This document shows, piece after piece, positions 63,702-64,000 of a stretch of DNA of 64,000 nucleotides (the stretch's first letter is position 1; each line of letters starts with the position of its first letter). The notes under the pieces were generated by a model. That model saw only the letters and a list, made by a program, of their open reading frames with translations, had not been told where the DNA came from and made no database searches. The stretch comes from Undaria pinnatifida. Its lineage: Eukaryota; Sar; Phaeophyceae; Laminariales; Alariaceae. The position numbers and the translations under genes were made by a program. The stretch lies in the NCBI GenBank assembly GCA_012845835.1, contig JABAKD010000023.1, positions 25,337,972 through 25,401,971 on the forward strand, read 5' to 3'.

Positions 63702-64000
63702 CGGTGCCCAGTTGTGGAAGTCGTTCCCGCAGTTGGGAGTTCGTTTAGGGTTTCCCCCGAGATTGATTGTCCATCGGTTTCTGTAAGGTCGGGTAACCCG
63801 AGGGACGACATAGGGAAGCACGTGCTTTCCGAGTCGCTCACCCTCGAAGGTATGTCCATCTGTGATGAGACAAGCAAGGATACTGCAGTCGTAGATCCTT
63901 CCCCTGTAAGTAAGCGTGTGCGTTTTGCAGACAGTGTACCTGGTAGGTCGTTGGTTGACATGTGTCCCGCAGACCCCCATGTAGGCAATACGCAGGCGAA
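63702..64000 (+). CDS. Element C pol N-terminus, in frame after the gag TGA (partial)
   Basis: Open from CGG directly after the stop to the end of the window (CPVVEVVPAVGSSFRVSPEID... SKRVRFADSVPGRSL). No protease motif is reached yet. The junction TGA-CGG is a known efficient readthrough context in some plant RNA viruses, so a Gag-Pol readthrough product is plausible. The window ends before the enzyme domains. Confidence 0.6.

Larger units (their letters stand above)
61870..64000 (+). mobile_element. Element C: 5' part of an LTR retrotransposon (continues past the window)
   Basis: A 205-bp sequence beginning TGTGG and ending CCACA (61870-62074) is followed after two bases by a primer-binding site, then a leader and a gag gene with a pol frame running to the end of the window. 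It inserted into Helitron copy 2. The short LTR and different Gag show it is a separate family from A/B. Its 3' LTR is not in the window. Confidence 0.82.

Overview
The window is nuclear DNA of an intron-rich eukaryote. Exons end at good GT donors (mostly GTGAGT or GTAAGT) and restart after CAG or TAG. Operons, bacterial ribosome sites and long uninterrupted host genes are absent. The mobile-element mix (chromodomain Ty3-like elements, an IS607/Fanzor element, Helitrons and a Mutator-like transposase) together with CAG-rich, moderately GC-rich sequence fits a stramenopile, perhaps a brown alga. That assignment is inference. Almost everything here is transposable element. The only recognisable host gene is the first exon of a DHX8/Prp22-type splicing helicase (about 5.45-6.09 kb, minus strand), plus a possible zinc-finger gene at 1.65-3.1 kb.

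Layout. 1-6.4 kb: a diverged direct repeat, the zinc-finger gene fragment, a tRNA-like unit, a 710-bp MITE and the DHX8 exon. 6.40-18.05 kb: element A, a full-length Ty3-like retrotransposon on the minus strand with two ~675-bp LTRs, a 5-bp target duplication (ACTTT), primer-binding site, gag, protease, RT, RNase H, integrase and a chromodomain-like tail. 18.06-32.80 kb: element B, a relative in the opposite orientation. It starts 15 bp from A, so the two 5' LTRs form a near-palindrome of about 1.4 kb. B has lost most of gag, carries a TA-flanked MITE, and is split by a third LTR element, D (22.19-27.54 kb, 724-bp LTRs, no recognisable genes). The 3' LTR of B stops at a 24-bp tandem repeat.

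33.7-36.65 kb (plus) and 57.06-61.87 kb (minus): two inverted copies of a Helitron-like element carrying the same intron-containing gene. Both copies end at the same hairpin plus CTTGTA terminus. In the second copy a 932-bp block is tandemly triplicated and a complete 369-bp TRIM retrotransposon (LTRs, PBS, PPT, TSD) has inserted. A third copy of the Helitron-type 3' end lies at 49.92 kb, downstream of a 5'-truncated helicase-OTU gene (51.72-54.19 kb).

37.8-49 kb: a long intron-rich minus-strand locus. A Mutator-like transposase with a SWIM finger (37.84-41.05 kb) lies downstream of acidic/coiled-coil exons and an OTU protease exon (45.08-45.93 kb), and may belong with them. A plus-strand IS607-like element sits in what looks like an intron of this locus. 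It has a MerR-HTH plus serine recombinase gene that overlaps a Fanzor (TnpB-like, RNA-guided nuclease family) gene, and a hairpin resembling the 3' end of a guide-RNA scaffold follows the nuclease. Both reading frames are damaged by small lesions. 61.87 kb to the end: the 5' part of another LTR retrotransposon, C (205-bp LTR, PBS, gag), whose gag and pol are separated by a single in-frame TGA, as in A.

The LTR elements A, C, D and the TRIM all place a primer-binding site beginning TGGCGT one or two bases after the LTR, so they probably share a serine-type tRNA primer. The gene-less elements D and the TRIM could be moved by the machinery of elements like A or C.
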